The notes beneath the pieces are model-generated. The model had not been told where the DNA came from and ran no database searches. It saw nothing but the letters and a program-made list of their open reading frames with translations. Shown here piece after piece: positions 47,032-55,423 of a stretch of 64,000 nucleotides of DNA. Origin of the DNA: Pseudomonas sp. L5B5. GTDB lineage: Bacteria; Pseudomonadota; Gammaproteobacteria; Pseudomonadales; Pseudomonadaceae. Where the stretch lies: positions 5,815,501-5,879,500 of the forward strand of contig NZ_CP084742.1 in the NCBI RefSeq assembly GCF_020520285.1, written 5' to 3'. The number at the start of each line of letters is the position of its first letter. The first letter of the stretch is position 1. Made by a program: the position numbers and the translations under genes.

Positions 47032-47466
47032 ATGTCCAACCCATCCAGTGAAGCCCGCGTACGCAGCCTGATCGAGCACTGGCAACAAGCAGTGATGGCC
47101 AGGGATATCGAGCAGATCGTCAGCTTCTACGCCGATGACATCGTTTCCTTCGATGCGGTCGGCGCCTTGCAATTCAAAGGCAAGGCGGCCTACCGGGCGC
47201 ATTGGCAGGCCTGCATGGAGGTCTGCCCCGGGCCGGGTATCTTCGAGTTCCACCAGTTGCAGGTAAGGGCCAGCGATGAGCTGGCGTTCGCCCACTGGCT
47301 GGCCCATTGCGGCGGTACCGATGCCGAAGGGGTGAGCAAGGCCTGCTGGATGCGGGTGAGTGCGGCCTACCAATGCCTGGGCGGCCAATGGCAGGTGGTG
47401 CACGAGCACTGGTCGGCCCCCTTCGACATGGCCACCGGCACCGCTCTGTTCGACCTTGAACCCTGA
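47032..47466 (+). CDS. SnoaL/NTF2-like ketosteroid-isomerase-fold protein
   Basis: 144 residues: RVRSLIEHWQQAVMARDIEQ, then IVSFYADDIVSFDAVGALQF, the opening of the SnoaL-like fold, and the closing WQVVHEHWSAPFD. The fold is a small cone-shaped pocket used by isomerases and hydrolases; the substrate is unknown. First gene after the candidate ECF42 promoter and likely co-transcribed with the YCII gene 67 bases on. Confidence 0.85.
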   Translation: MSNPSSEARVRSLIEHWQQAVMARDIEQIVSFYADDIVSFDAVGALQFKGKAAYRAHWQACMEVCPGPGIFEFHQLQVRASDELAFAHWLAHCGGTDAEGVSKACWMRVSAAYQCLGGQWQVVHEHWSAPFDMATGTALFDLEP

Positions 47467-47533
47467 GAGGCGGCGGGTTCGCCAAAGGTGAAAACAGCGA
47501 CCATAGTTGATCGGCCGATCACGGAGACGTCCC

Positions 47534-47878
47534 ATGAAATATCTATGCCTGGTGTATAGCGACGAACAGCAACTGCACAGCTTGCCCGACAGCCCTCGGG
47601 ATGCCGAATGCCTGGCGTACGCCGAGTCGGTGCGCGACAGCGGGCGGATGCTCGCCGCCGAGGCCCTGCAATCGGTGCAGACCGCCACCACCGTGCGCAT
47701 GCGTGGCGGCAAGCTGTCGATTACCGACGGCCCGTTCGCCGAAACCAAGGAGCAACTGGCCGGTTTCTACCTGGTGGAGGCCAGGGACCTCAACGATGCA
47801 CTGCAGATTGCCGGGCAGATCCCGGCAGCCCGGGTCGGCAGCGTAGAGGTGCGCCCGGTGCGCGAGCTCAACCCTTGA
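47534..47878 (+). CDS. YCII-related protein with DGPF motif
   Basis: 114 residues from ATG 47534 (MKYLCLVYSDEQQLHSLPDS). The DGPF motif is at 65-68 in SITDGPFAETKEQLAGF, the exact mark of the DGPF subfamily that co-occurs with ECF42 sigma factors. Biochemical role unknown; the fold is a ferredoxin-like dimer. It lies 26 bases before the AHSA1 gene. Confidence 0.9.
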   Translation: MKYLCLVYSDEQQLHSLPDSPRDAECLAYAESVRDSGRMLAAEALQSVQTATTVRMRGGKLSITDGPFAETKEQLAGFYLVEARDLNDALQIAGQIPAARVGSVEVRPVRELNP

Positions 47879-47904
47879 TAAAAACAAACCTGAGGAATTT
47901 GGCG

Positions 47905-48396
47905 ATGACTTTGCAGACTGCGGGCCGTGCGCCCGCCGAACATGAGCTGTCCATCAGCCAGTTGATCGATGCCCCGCGCAGCAAGGTGTTCCGTGCCTGG
48001 ACCGAGCCCGCGCTGTTGGCGCAATGGTGGGGACCGCATGGCATGACCACCCCCGAGTGCGAGATGGACTTGTGGGTCGGCGGCCAGTTTCGCACCCTGA
48101 TGCGCGCGCCCGATGGCAGCGAGTATCCGACCATGGGCGTGTTCCTGGAGATCGACGCACCGTCGCGACTGGTGTTCACCGATGCCTTCCTGCCGGGCTG
48201 GATTCCGTCGGGCAAACCGTTCATGACCGCCGAAGTGACGTTCGAGGAGCAGGATGGCAAGACCCTCTACACCGCCCGCGCCATGCACTGGAGCGAAGCC
48301 GACCGCGAGGCCCATGAGGCCATGGGTTTCCATGAGGGCTGGGGGCAGAGCCTGGAACGCCTGGTGACCTTGGTGACCCGGGGCATGCCGGACTGA
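47905..48396 (+). CDS. AHSA1/SRPBCC-domain protein
   Basis: 163 residues with the START-like fold: HELSISQLIDAPRSKVFRAW, TEPALLAQWWGPHGMTTPEC, and GFHEGWGQSLERLVTLV near the end. The A-P-x-x-x-V-F-x-A-W and WW-G-P-x-G marks are those of AHSA1-type proteins, which bind hydrophobic small molecules. The stop TGA shares its A with the ATG of the sigma-factor gene, so translation is coupled. Confidence 0.9.
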   Translation: MTLQTAGRAPAEHELSISQLIDAPRSKVFRAWTEPALLAQWWGPHGMTTPECEMDLWVGGQFRTLMRAPDGSEYPTMGVFLEIDAPSRLVFTDAFLPGWIPSGKPFMTAEVTFEEQDGKTLYTARAMHWSEADREAHEAMGFHEGWGQSLERLVTLVTRGMPD

Positions 48397-49637
48397 TGTC
48401 GGGCCAGTCCGGGGTGGCGGTGAAGGCACGGGTGGAACAGGTCTACCGCGAGCAGTCGCGGCGCATTCTCGCCACCCTGATCCGGTTGCTGGGGGATTTC
48501 GACCTGGCCGAGGAGGCCTTGCATGAAGCCTTCTTCGTGGCCGTGGAGCGTTGGCAGGATCACGGCATCCCGGACAACCCCCGGGCCTGGCTGGTGTCCG
48601 TCGGGCGCTTCAAGGCCATCGATGCGTTGCGCCGTCGGGCGCGCTTCGCCGCTTCCCAGGTGGCCCTGGCCAGCCAGCTGGAGCAACTGGAGCAGGAGGA
48701 TTGGAAGGGTGAGGACGTGCAAGACGATCGCCTGCGCCTGATCTTCACCTGCTGCCACCCGGCCTTGGCGGCGGATGCCCAGGTGCCGCTGACCCTGCGG
48801 GAGATCTGCGACCTGAGCACCGAGGAAATCGCCCGGGCCTTCCTGGCGACACCGGCCACCATCGCCCAGCGCATCGTGCGCGCCAAGGCGAAGATCCGCG
48901 ATGCAGCGATTCCCTACCAGGTACCCGCGCTCAACGAGCTGCCCGAGCGCCTGGAGAGTGTCCTGCGGGTGGTCTACCTGGTGTTCAACGAGGGGTACTC
49001 GGCGTCCCTGGGGGCCGAACTCACCCGTGAGGACCTGACCCGTGAAGCGATCCGGCTGGGGCGCCTGTTACTGGAGCTGCTGCCGGAAGCCGAGGTGATG
49101 GGGCTGCTGGCCTTGATGCTGTTGCACGAGTCGCGGCGGGCGGCACGCATGGGGGCCGATGGCGAGTTGATCCTGCTGGAAGACCAGGATCGCTCCTTGT
49201 GGCAGCAAGCGCTGATCGATGAAGGCTGTGCACTGGTGGAACAGGGGCTGCGGACCGGGCGTGGCGGGCCTTATTGTCTGCAGGCGGCGATCGCCGCAGT
49301 GCATGCCGAAGCGCCCGTGGCCGGGCAGACCGACTGGCCGCAGATCGTTGGCCTGTACGATGTGCTGCTGCGCCTGCAACCTTCGCCGGTGATCGAGCTC
49401 AACCGCGCCGTGGCCCTGGCCAAGCGCGACGGTCCAGCGGCCGGGCTCGCCCAGGTGGAACAGATCCTGCGGCGTGGCGATCTGGCGGACTATCACCTGG
49501 CCCATGCCGCGCGTGCCGATTTCTGTCGTCAGCTGGGGCAGCTCGAGGCGGCCCGCGAGTCCTACCTGCGGGCCCTGGAGCTGGTGCGGCAGGCGCCGGA
49601 GCGGCGTTTTCTCGAACGCCGCCTGGGTGAGTTGTAG
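48396..49637 (+). CDS. ECF42-type sigma factor with C-terminal TPR-like domain
   Basis: 413 residues, twice the length of a simple ECF sigma. Region 2 is about 10-85 (VEQVYREQSRRILATLIRLL, DFDLAEEALHEAFFVAVERW, PRAWLVSVGRFKAIDALRRR). Region 4 is about 110-175 (DDRLRLIFTCCHPALAADAQ, FLATPATIAQRIVRAKAKI). A C-terminal helical extension (about 190-410, with SPVIELNRAVALAKRDGPAA) is TPR-like. No anti-sigma gene is present; in this group the extension is thought to control activity. The DGPF partner and candidate promoter upstream fit ECF42. Confidence 0.88.
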   Translation: MSGQSGVAVKARVEQVYREQSRRILATLIRLLGDFDLAEEALHEAFFVAVERWQDHGIPDNPRAWLVSVGRFKAIDALRRRARFAASQVALASQLEQLEQEDWKGEDVQDDRLRLIFTCCHPALAADAQVPLTLREICDLSTEEIARAFLATPATIAQRIVRAKAKIRDAAIPYQVPALNELPERLESVLRVVYLVFNEGYSASLGAELTREDLTREAIRLGRLLLELLPEAEVMGLLALMLLHESRRAARMGADGELILLEDQDRSLWQQALIDEGCALVEQGLRTGRGGPYCLQAAIAAVHAEAPVAGQTDWPQIVGLYDVLLRLQPSPVIELNRAVALAKRDGPAAGLAQVEQILRRGDLADYHLAHAARADFCRQLGQLEAARESYLRALELVRQAPERRFLERRLGEL

Positions 49638-49643
49638 CCTCGA

Positions 49644-50498
49644 TCAGCCGAGCATCCGCTGCAGGAACCAGCTGCCGGCCGGTCCCGGAGGGTGCAGGCG
49701 CGACCAGAGCGCATCCACCACTACCGGGCGCGGCCAGCCCCGGACCTTGAGTTCCTGCAGCCTGCCGGCGCCAAAGTTGTCCACCAGCCAGCGCGGCAGC
49801 GGCGCCCAGCCAAAGCCGCCCTGGGCCATTTCCATCAGCATCAGGTAGCTGGGGGCCGACCAGACCCGGCCCTGGGTCCGGTTGTCATAGGGGTTGAGCA
49901 CGGTCGCCAGGCGCAGTTCGCGGTGCTGACGCAGGGCCTGCTGATCCACCTGGTCGAGCCTCGCCAGGGGGTGCTGGCCCGAGACGAACAGCGATACTTC
50001 GCCGCGTTCGTCCATGGTCTGGTGCTCCAGATCCGCGGGGTAGTCGGGCCGCCTCTCGGAGAAGCCCAGTTGGGCTCGGCCGCCCTGCACCAGGGCGATC
50101 AGGTCGTCGCATTCGGCGATCAGGCATTCCAGCTCCAGTTCCGGGTACCGCTGCTCGAACGCATTCAGGCAGTTCTCGAAAAGATCCGACTGGTAGGTGT
50201 CGGACAGGGCCACGGTGAGTTTCGCCTCGATACCCTGGGACAGTTGGCTGGCAGCCATTTCCAGGCGGCCGGTAGCCGCGAGGACTTCCTCGGCACGCTG
50301 CAGCAGCACATGCCCGGCGGGGGTCAGGCCGGGCTTGCGGCTGGAGCGGTCGAACAGTTGCACATCAAGGTCGATCTCCAGGCTGGCTACCGCCGCGCTG
50401 ATGGTCGACTGGCTTTTGCCGAGCTTGCGCGCGGCGGCGGAAAACGAGCCCTGGGTCGCGGCCTGGACGAATGCCAGGAGCACTTCGTTGGATGCCAT
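49644..50498 (-). CDS. LysR-family regulator divergent from PACE copy B
   Basis: 284 residues. The helix-turn-helix is GSFSAAARKLGKSQSTISAA, followed by LFDRSSRKPGLTPAG; the effector domain begins IEAKLTVALSDTYQSDLFEN. It is a paralogue of the LysR at 37229. It is divergent from the PACE gene at 50588 with 89 bases between, so it is the likely regulator of that pump. It converges with the sigma-factor gene. Confidence 0.9.
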   Translation of the reverse strand: MASNEVLLAFVQAATQGSFSAAARKLGKSQSTISAAVASLEIDLDVQLFDRSSRKPGLTPAGHVLLQRAEEVLAATGRLEMAASQLSQGIEAKLTVALSDTYQSDLFENCLNAFEQRYPELELECLIAECDDLIALVQGGRAQLGFSERRPDYPADLEHQTMDERGEVSLFVSGQHPLARLDQVDQQALRQHRELRLATVLNPYDNRTQGRVWSAPSYLMLMEMAQGGFGWAPLPRWLVDNFGAGRLQELKVRGWPRPVVVDALWSRLHPPGPAGSWFLQRMLG

Positions 50499-50587
50499 GA
50501 AGTATCGCCATGATCGATGGTTATTGGTTATGAAGTATCGATCGTATCCTGGAAGATCGCCAGCGTCTTCATTTCAGGAGCCAGGCC

Positions 50588-51022
50588 ATGAGCCTTCACA
50601 AGTCCCTCACCGAACGCATTGCCCAGGCTGTCGCCTTCGAATTGCTCGCGCTGCTGATCTGTACTCCGCTGCTGTCCTGGATCATGGACCGGCCCATGGT
50701 CGACATGGGCGTGGTCACCCTGGGCATCGGCCTGCTGGCGCTGGCCTGGAACGTACTGTTCAACAGCCTGTTCGATCGGGTGCTCAAGCGCCTGCGGATC
50801 GCCCATGGTGGCTGGACACGAGTGGTGCATGCGCTGCTGTTCGAAGGCGGGCTGGTGGCGGTCGCGGTGCCGTTGATCGCCTGGTGGCTGGGAATCAGCC
50901 TGTTGCAGGCATTGATCCTCGACATCGGCGTGCTGCTGTTCTTCCTGCCCTACACCTACCTCTACCACTGGGCCTACGACGTCCTGCGCGACAAGTGGCT
51001 GCAGGCGCGCCTGGCCCATTGA
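50588..51022 (+). CDS. PACE-family proton-coupled efflux transporter (copy B)
   Basis: 144 residues, four spans in two tandem repeats. The TM1 acidic residue is Glu18 in AVAFELLALLICTPLLSW; WNVLFNSLFDRVLKR closes repeat one and YLYHWAYDVLRDKW repeat two. It exports biocides or related cations by proton exchange. The substrate may differ from that of copy A (36677), since the TM1 surroundings differ (SLFEVFG versus VAFELLA). It converges with a TetR gene. Confidence 0.9.
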   Translation: MSLHKSLTERIAQAVAFELLALLICTPLLSWIMDRPMVDMGVVTLGIGLLALAWNVLFNSLFDRVLKRLRIAHGGWTRVVHALLFEGGLVAVAVPLIAWWLGISLLQALILDIGVLLFFLPYTYLYHWAYDVLRDKWLQARLAH

Positions 51023-51030
51023 GTCCGGCC

Positions 51031-51678
51031 TCAGGCCTGGCGGTACAGGCCCTCGATGACCGCCAGGTAGGCCTCCAGGGCCCGGGGCACTTCCTCCAGC
51101 AATAACTCACGCTTGAGCTCCTGCTGTTCCTGGGCCCGCTGGAACAGGCCCAGGGGCAGGCCGAGCAGTGCCTGCACATGGGTTTGCCGTTGCCGGACGC
51201 TGGCCCGGGGCAGACGCACCCGCAGCACCCGGTCGTAGGCGCTCTGCATCTGCGCGTGCAGGTCCGGGGCCTGTAGCTGGCCCAGGGCGTAGGCCGGGTT
51301 GAGCATTTGCAGCAGGTCCGGGTGCTGCTCGATGTACTGCAGCAGCGGCAGGGCGATCTGTTCGATCACCTGCCGGGAACTCAGGCTCCGCCAATGACTC
51401 TCATCGACGGCATCCAGCGGTTCGGCAATCGCGCTCATGGCGGCAACATGGCCCTGGGCCAGGGCTTCGAGCACTTGCTGCTTGTCGCTGAAAAAGTGGT
51501 AGAGCGAGCCGATGGAGGTACCAGCCTCTCGGGCAATGCCGTGCATGGTCAGGTTCGATACGCCCTGGTGGACCAGCAACCGGGCGCAGGCCTCGAGGAT
51601 GGCCGTGACCCGCAGGTGGCCACGAGTCTGCTTGGGGGTGCGCTGTTGCCTGGTGGAGGAGGGCGTGGAATCGGTCAT
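51031..51678 (-). CDS. TetR/AcrR-family repressor
   Basis: 215 residues. The N-terminal helix-turn-helix is ACARLLVHQGVSNLTMHGIA, REAGTSIGSLYHFFSDKQQV; the C-terminal ligand domain covers the rest. It is divergent from the pqiA-like operon with a 152-base gap, and that operon is the natural candidate target. It is convergent with PACE copy B. Confidence 0.9.
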   Translation of the reverse strand: MTDSTPSSTRQQRTPKQTRGHLRVTAILEACARLLVHQGVSNLTMHGIAREAGTSIGSLYHFFSDKQQVLEALAQGHVAAMSAIAEPLDAVDESHWRSLSSRQVIEQIALPLLQYIEQHPDLLQMLNPAYALGQLQAPDLHAQMQSAYDRVLRVRLPRASVRQRQTHVQALLGLPLGLFQRAQEQQELKRELLLEEVPRALEAYLAVIEGLYRQA

Positions 51679-51830
51679 GGTCGGCGAAATTTTTCGGGGC
51701 GCCTATTATGGCGTAGATGGCAGCATCGAGTCCTCGGATAAAACTAGACACCACCCTCTACTTTTGCTGAAAATACCTGGCGGCGAGAGCCTGCCTCTGT
51801 ACTTGCCGATCTTCCGACGTCCTGAAGACC

Positions 51831-52439
51831 ATGACTATTTCCCGCAACTGGATCATCTGTGAACACTGCGACTCACTGTACGAGTCCGTGCCGCTGGGCA
51901 AAGGCCAGGCGGCGCAATGCTCGCGCTGTGGAGCGCTGCTGGCCCGCGCCCGGCACTTGAACGTGCAGCAGCTGTTCGCCCTGTCGATCACGGCCGGGTT
52001 GCTGTTCGTCTTCGCCAACTTTTTCCCGGTGATCAAGATCAGCCTCGAAGGCCTGAGCAACGAAGCAACGCTCTGGCAATCGGTGGAAGCCCTGGCCCAG
52101 GGGCGCATCAGCCTGATCGCCGCCGTCACTGGCTTGACCATCATCCTCGCCCCCGGCCTGCAGATCGCCCTGCTGTGCTGGGTGCTGGGCTTCGCCAATT
52201 TCGGTCGCGCCGCGCCAGGCTTCAAGGCCAGCATGCGGGCCCTGGAGCACCTGCGGCCCTGGAGCATGCTCGAGGTCTGCCTGCTGGGAATCCTGGTGGC
52301 CATCGTCAAGCTGGCGGGCATGCTCGACGTGCATCCCGGGCTGGGGCTGTGGGCCCTGTCGATGCTGACGGTGCTGATCATCCTGATTTCCGGCAAGGAC
52401 ATCCGCCACCTCTGGGATGACCTGGAGGGTCGCTACTGA
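51831..52439 (+). CDS. pqiA: PqiA-like inner-membrane protein, first half
   Basis: 202 residues: an N-terminal zinc-ribbon-like CxxC pair (ICEHCDSLYE and QCSRCGALL) and four membrane spans (for example ALSITAGLLFVFANFFPVI). E. coli PqiA (about 417 residues) has two such halves fused; here each half is a separate gene. With PqiB and PqiC it forms an envelope lipid-transport system. It overlaps the next gene by one base at TGATG. Confidence 0.9.
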   Translation: MTISRNWIICEHCDSLYESVPLGKGQAAQCSRCGALLARARHLNVQQLFALSITAGLLFVFANFFPVIKISLEGLSNEATLWQSVEALAQGRISLIAAVTGLTIILAPGLQIALLCWVLGFANFGRAAPGFKASMRALEHLRPWSMLEVCLLGILVAIVKLAGMLDVHPGLGLWALSMLTVLIILISGKDIRHLWDDLEGRY

Positions 52440-53053
52440 TGAGCGCGCCCCCCTATGCCCGGGACCACCAGCTCAAGCTGTGCCACACCTGCGGCCAGGT
52501 CTGCCAGCAGGCCGACCACTACTGCCCGCGGTGCGACTCGGTGGTGCATGCGCGCAAGACCAACAGCCTGTCGCGCACCTGGGCACTGCTCCTGGCCAGC
52601 CTGATCTTCTACATCCCGGCCAACCTGCTGCCGGTGATGCACACCAACATCTTTGGCAACGCCAGCGAAAACACCATCATGAGTGGCGTGGTGGAGTTCT
52701 GGAAAGCCGGCTCCTGGGATATCGCGCTGCTGATCTTCGTCGCCAGCGTGGTGGTGCCGGGCATCAAGTTCTTTGTTCTCGGCATCCTGTTGGTGACCTG
52801 CCAGCGCCGCTCGCGCTGGGCTCAGCGCGAGCGTGCCAAGCTGTATCGTTTCGTCGAGGTGATCGGCTACTGGTCGATGCTCGATGTGCTGGTGGTGGCC
52901 CTGGTGGCGGCCCTGGTGCAGTTTCGCGCCCTGAGCTCCATCGATCCACGCATGGGCATCCTGTTTTTCGGTTTGGTGGTGGTGCTGACGATGTTCGCCG
53001 CCATGAGTTTCGATCCCCGGCTCATCTGGGATGTAGAGGTTGAAGATGTCTGA
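52439..53053 (+). CDS. PqiA-like inner-membrane protein, second half
   Basis: 204 residues: two CxxC motifs (CHTCGQVCQQ, YCPRCDSVVH) then four spans (LLLASLIFYIPANLLPVMHT, ALLIFVASVVVPGIKFFVLG). It corresponds to the C-terminal half of E. coli PqiA. Expected to work with the preceding gene as the inner-membrane part of the PqiABC lipid carrier. Its end overlaps pqiB by eight bases. Confidence 0.9.
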   Translation: MSAPPYARDHQLKLCHTCGQVCQQADHYCPRCDSVVHARKTNSLSRTWALLLASLIFYIPANLLPVMHTNIFGNASENTIMSGVVEFWKAGSWDIALLIFVASVVVPGIKFFVLGILLVTCQRRSRWAQRERAKLYRFVEVIGYWSMLDVLVVALVAALVQFRALSSIDPRMGILFFGLVVVLTMFAAMSFDPRLIWDVEVEDV

Positions 53054-54737
53054 TCATCCAGGTTCCAACGCAGCAAGTCCCCAACCCGCCCCTGGTGCCC
53101 CGGCGCTGCGTACACGGCGCTTCAACGTCTCGCTGGTCTGGCTGGTGCCCATTGTCGCGGCCCTGGTGGGGCTGTCGATGGTGGTCCACAAGTCGATGTC
53201 GGCCGGGCCGGAGATCAGCATCAGCTTCCAGACCGCCGAGGGCCTGGAAGCCAACAAGACCCAGGTCAAGTACAAGAACGTGGTGATTGGCAAGGTGACC
53301 TCCATTGCCTTGAGCGATGACCGGCGCAAGGTGGTGGCCAAGGTCGAGCTGGACCAGTCCGCCGAGCCTTTCACCGCCGAGGACTCGATGTTCTGGGTGG
53401 TGCGCCCGCGCATCGGCGCCAGCGGGGTTTCCGGCATCGATACCCTGTTGTCCGGGGCTTTCATCGGCGCCGATGCCGGCCGCTCGGACAAGCGCAAGGA
53501 CAGCTTCAAGGGCCTGGAAACCCCGCCGCCCATCACCTATGGCCAGAAGGGCAAGCGCTTCACCCTGCACACCGATGACCTGGGGTCCCTGGATATCGGC
53601 TCGCCGGTCTACTACCGGCGCATCCAGGTTGGCCAGGTGGTGTCCTTCCAGTTGGCCAACAGCGGCAAGGGTGTGGATGTGAAGATTTTCGTCAACGCGC
53701 CCAACGACAAGTACGTGACCACCGACAGCCGGTTCTGGAACGCCAGCGGCGTGGATGTGACCCTCGGCGCCAATGGCCTGAAGGTCAACACCGAGTCGGT
53801 GTCGTCGATCCTCGCCGGCGGCATTGCCTTCGTCGAGCCCAAGTACAGCCCCAACGCCAAGCCGGCCGAGGAAAACGCCGAATACAACCTGTTCGGCGAC
53901 CAGGACACGGCCCTGGCGCCACCGGACGGTGCCCCGTACTACATCCGCATGCGCTTCGACCAGGCGCTGCGTGGCCTGGCCATCAACGCCCCGGTGGAGT
54001 TCCTCGGGGTGAACATCGGCAAGGTGGTCTCCATGGACCTGGACTACGACGAGCAGCGCAAGTATTTCCCGACCCTGGTCGGCGCGGTGATCTATCCCGA
54101 GCGCCTGGGCAAGGCCCATGAAAAACTGGTGAAGCAGGCTGGTGGCGAAGACGACGCCCGCTCCGCGCAATTGATCGGTGCCTTCGTCCGCAATGGCCTG
54201 CGGGCCCAGGCGCGCAGCGGCAACCTGCTGACCGGTCAGCTGTTCATCTCCTTGGACTTCGTGCCCAACGCCAAGCCCGTGGCCTACAACCCCAGCGCCC
54301 GGCCGCTGGAGATCCCTACCGTCCCGGGCAGCCTGGACAAGTTGCAGGAGCAGCTGCAGGCGACCATGGACAAGATCAGCAAGCTGCCGATCGACTCCAT
54401 TGCGGCCAACCTGGACGCCAGCCTGGCGGAAATGAACAAGACCCTGAAGCAGGTCAACGGCCAGGTATTGCCGCAGATGCGCGAGACCCTGGAGCAGTCG
54501 AAGAAGACCCTGGCCAGCGCCAACGAGAGCTTCTCCGAAGACTCGCCGCAACGCCAGAAACTCGGCCAGGCCATGGAGGAGGTGCAGCGCACGGCGCGCT
54601 CGGTACGAGTCCTGACCGACTTCCTCGGTCGTCATCCGGAGGCGCTGATTCGTGGGCGCCTCAAGGACAATCAACCGGATGCCTACTCGTCTTCATCCTC
54701 CTCCGTTCGCGAATCCGTACCGGAATCCCAGCCATGA
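53046..54737 (+). CDS. pqiB: PqiB-like MCE protein (periplasm-spanning lipid channel)
   Basis: 563 residues from ATG 53046: one membrane anchor (about 25-48, VSLVWLVPIVAALVGLSMVV) and three MCE/MlaD domains. These begin near GPEISISFQTAEGLEANKTQ, KGKRFTLHTDDLGSLDIGSP and YYIRMRFDQALRGLAINAPV. A long C-terminal coiled coil (about 425-530) follows. In E. coli PqiB forms a hexameric tunnel bridging inner and outer membranes. It overlaps pqiC by four bases (ATGA). Confidence 0.93.
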   Translation: MSDHPGSNAASPQPAPGAPALRTRRFNVSLVWLVPIVAALVGLSMVVHKSMSAGPEISISFQTAEGLEANKTQVKYKNVVIGKVTSIALSDDRRKVVAKVELDQSAEPFTAEDSMFWVVRPRIGASGVSGIDTLLSGAFIGADAGRSDKRKDSFKGLETPPPITYGQKGKRFTLHTDDLGSLDIGSPVYYRRIQVGQVVSFQLANSGKGVDVKIFVNAPNDKYVTTDSRFWNASGVDVTLGANGLKVNTESVSSILAGGIAFVEPKYSPNAKPAEENAEYNLFGDQDTALAPPDGAPYYIRMRFDQALRGLAINAPVEFLGVNIGKVVSMDLDYDEQRKYFPTLVGAVIYPERLGKAHEKLVKQAGGEDDARSAQLIGAFVRNGLRAQARSGNLLTGQLFISLDFVPNAKPVAYNPSARPLEIPTVPGSLDKLQEQLQATMDKISKLPIDSIAANLDASLAEMNKTLKQVNGQVLPQMRETLEQSKKTLASANESFSEDSPQRQKLGQAMEEVQRTARSVRVLTDFLGRHPEALIRGRLKDNQPDAYSSSSSSVRESVPESQP

Positions 54738-55315
54738 AAACCCGTGCCCTGTTGTTGAGCCTGACCCTGGGACTTGCCGCGTGCAGCTCCGCGCCGACCC
54801 ATTACTACACCCTGATGCCGCCCGTGGCCGAAGGCGCCGCACCCGTCGCATCGGGCCTGCAGTTCGAGATGTCCACGGTGCGGATCCCGGTCCAGGTGGA
54901 CCAGCCGCAACTGGTGGTGCGCCAGGACAGTGGCACCCTGGCGATCCTGGAAACCCAGCGCTGGAGCGCACCCCTGGTGGATGAGTTCCATGACGCCCTG
55001 GCCAGCCAGCTGGAGTCGAAGCTGGGCACCCGCAATCTCGAAGGCCTGCCGAAACAGCCAGGGCGTCCGGTCCTGTCATTGCAGACCGATGTGCGTCGCT
55101 TCGAGTCCCTGCCTGGGCGTTATGCGCTGATCGATGTGGTCTGGAGCCTGCGCCAGCGCAGCGAGGGCAAGCCGGCGCGCAGCCTGACTTGCAGCAGCCA
55201 GATCCGCCAGCCATCGGGGGTCGGGCTCGGTAGCCTGGTGCAGGCCCACCAGCAGGCCATCGCCCAACTGGCCGGGCAGATTGCGGGCGCCGCCCAGCGC
55301 TGGACCTGCCCCTGA
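54734..55315 (+). CDS. pqiC: PqiC-like outer-membrane lipoprotein
   Basis: 193 residues with a lipoprotein signal ending LGLAACSS (lipidated Cys17). SAPTHYYTLMP is the start of the ABC-transport auxiliary (DUF330) domain. The residue after the cysteine is Ser, which suits sorting to the outer membrane. It completes the PqiABC operon and docks the PqiB tube at the outer membrane. Confidence 0.92.
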   Translation: MKTRALLLSLTLGLAACSSAPTHYYTLMPPVAEGAAPVASGLQFEMSTVRIPVQVDQPQLVVRQDSGTLAILETQRWSAPLVDEFHDALASQLESKLGTRNLEGLPKQPGRPVLSLQTDVRRFESLPGRYALIDVVWSLRQRSEGKPARSLTCSSQIRQPSGVGLGSLVQAHQQAIAQLAGQIAGAAQRWTCP

Positions 55316-55326
55316 GCCAATGCAGG

Positions 55327-55409
55327 CTGCGCCCGGACGCGTAGCGGCCGCAATCGCTGAAGGTCCTGCGGACCTTGTCGCAGCCTCGCGGGCTCGACAG
55401 CGGCTACAG
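55327..55409. repeat. second repeat family, copy 1
   Basis: Imperfect inverted pair around GTAGCGGCCGC (55341) and CGACAGCGGCTAC (55395-55407). The family recurs at 60789-60965 and 62790-62843 but not elsewhere in the window. It lies between pqiC and a convergent LysR gene. Confidence 0.6.
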
Positions 55410-55423
55410 GTCATGGGCTGGGC

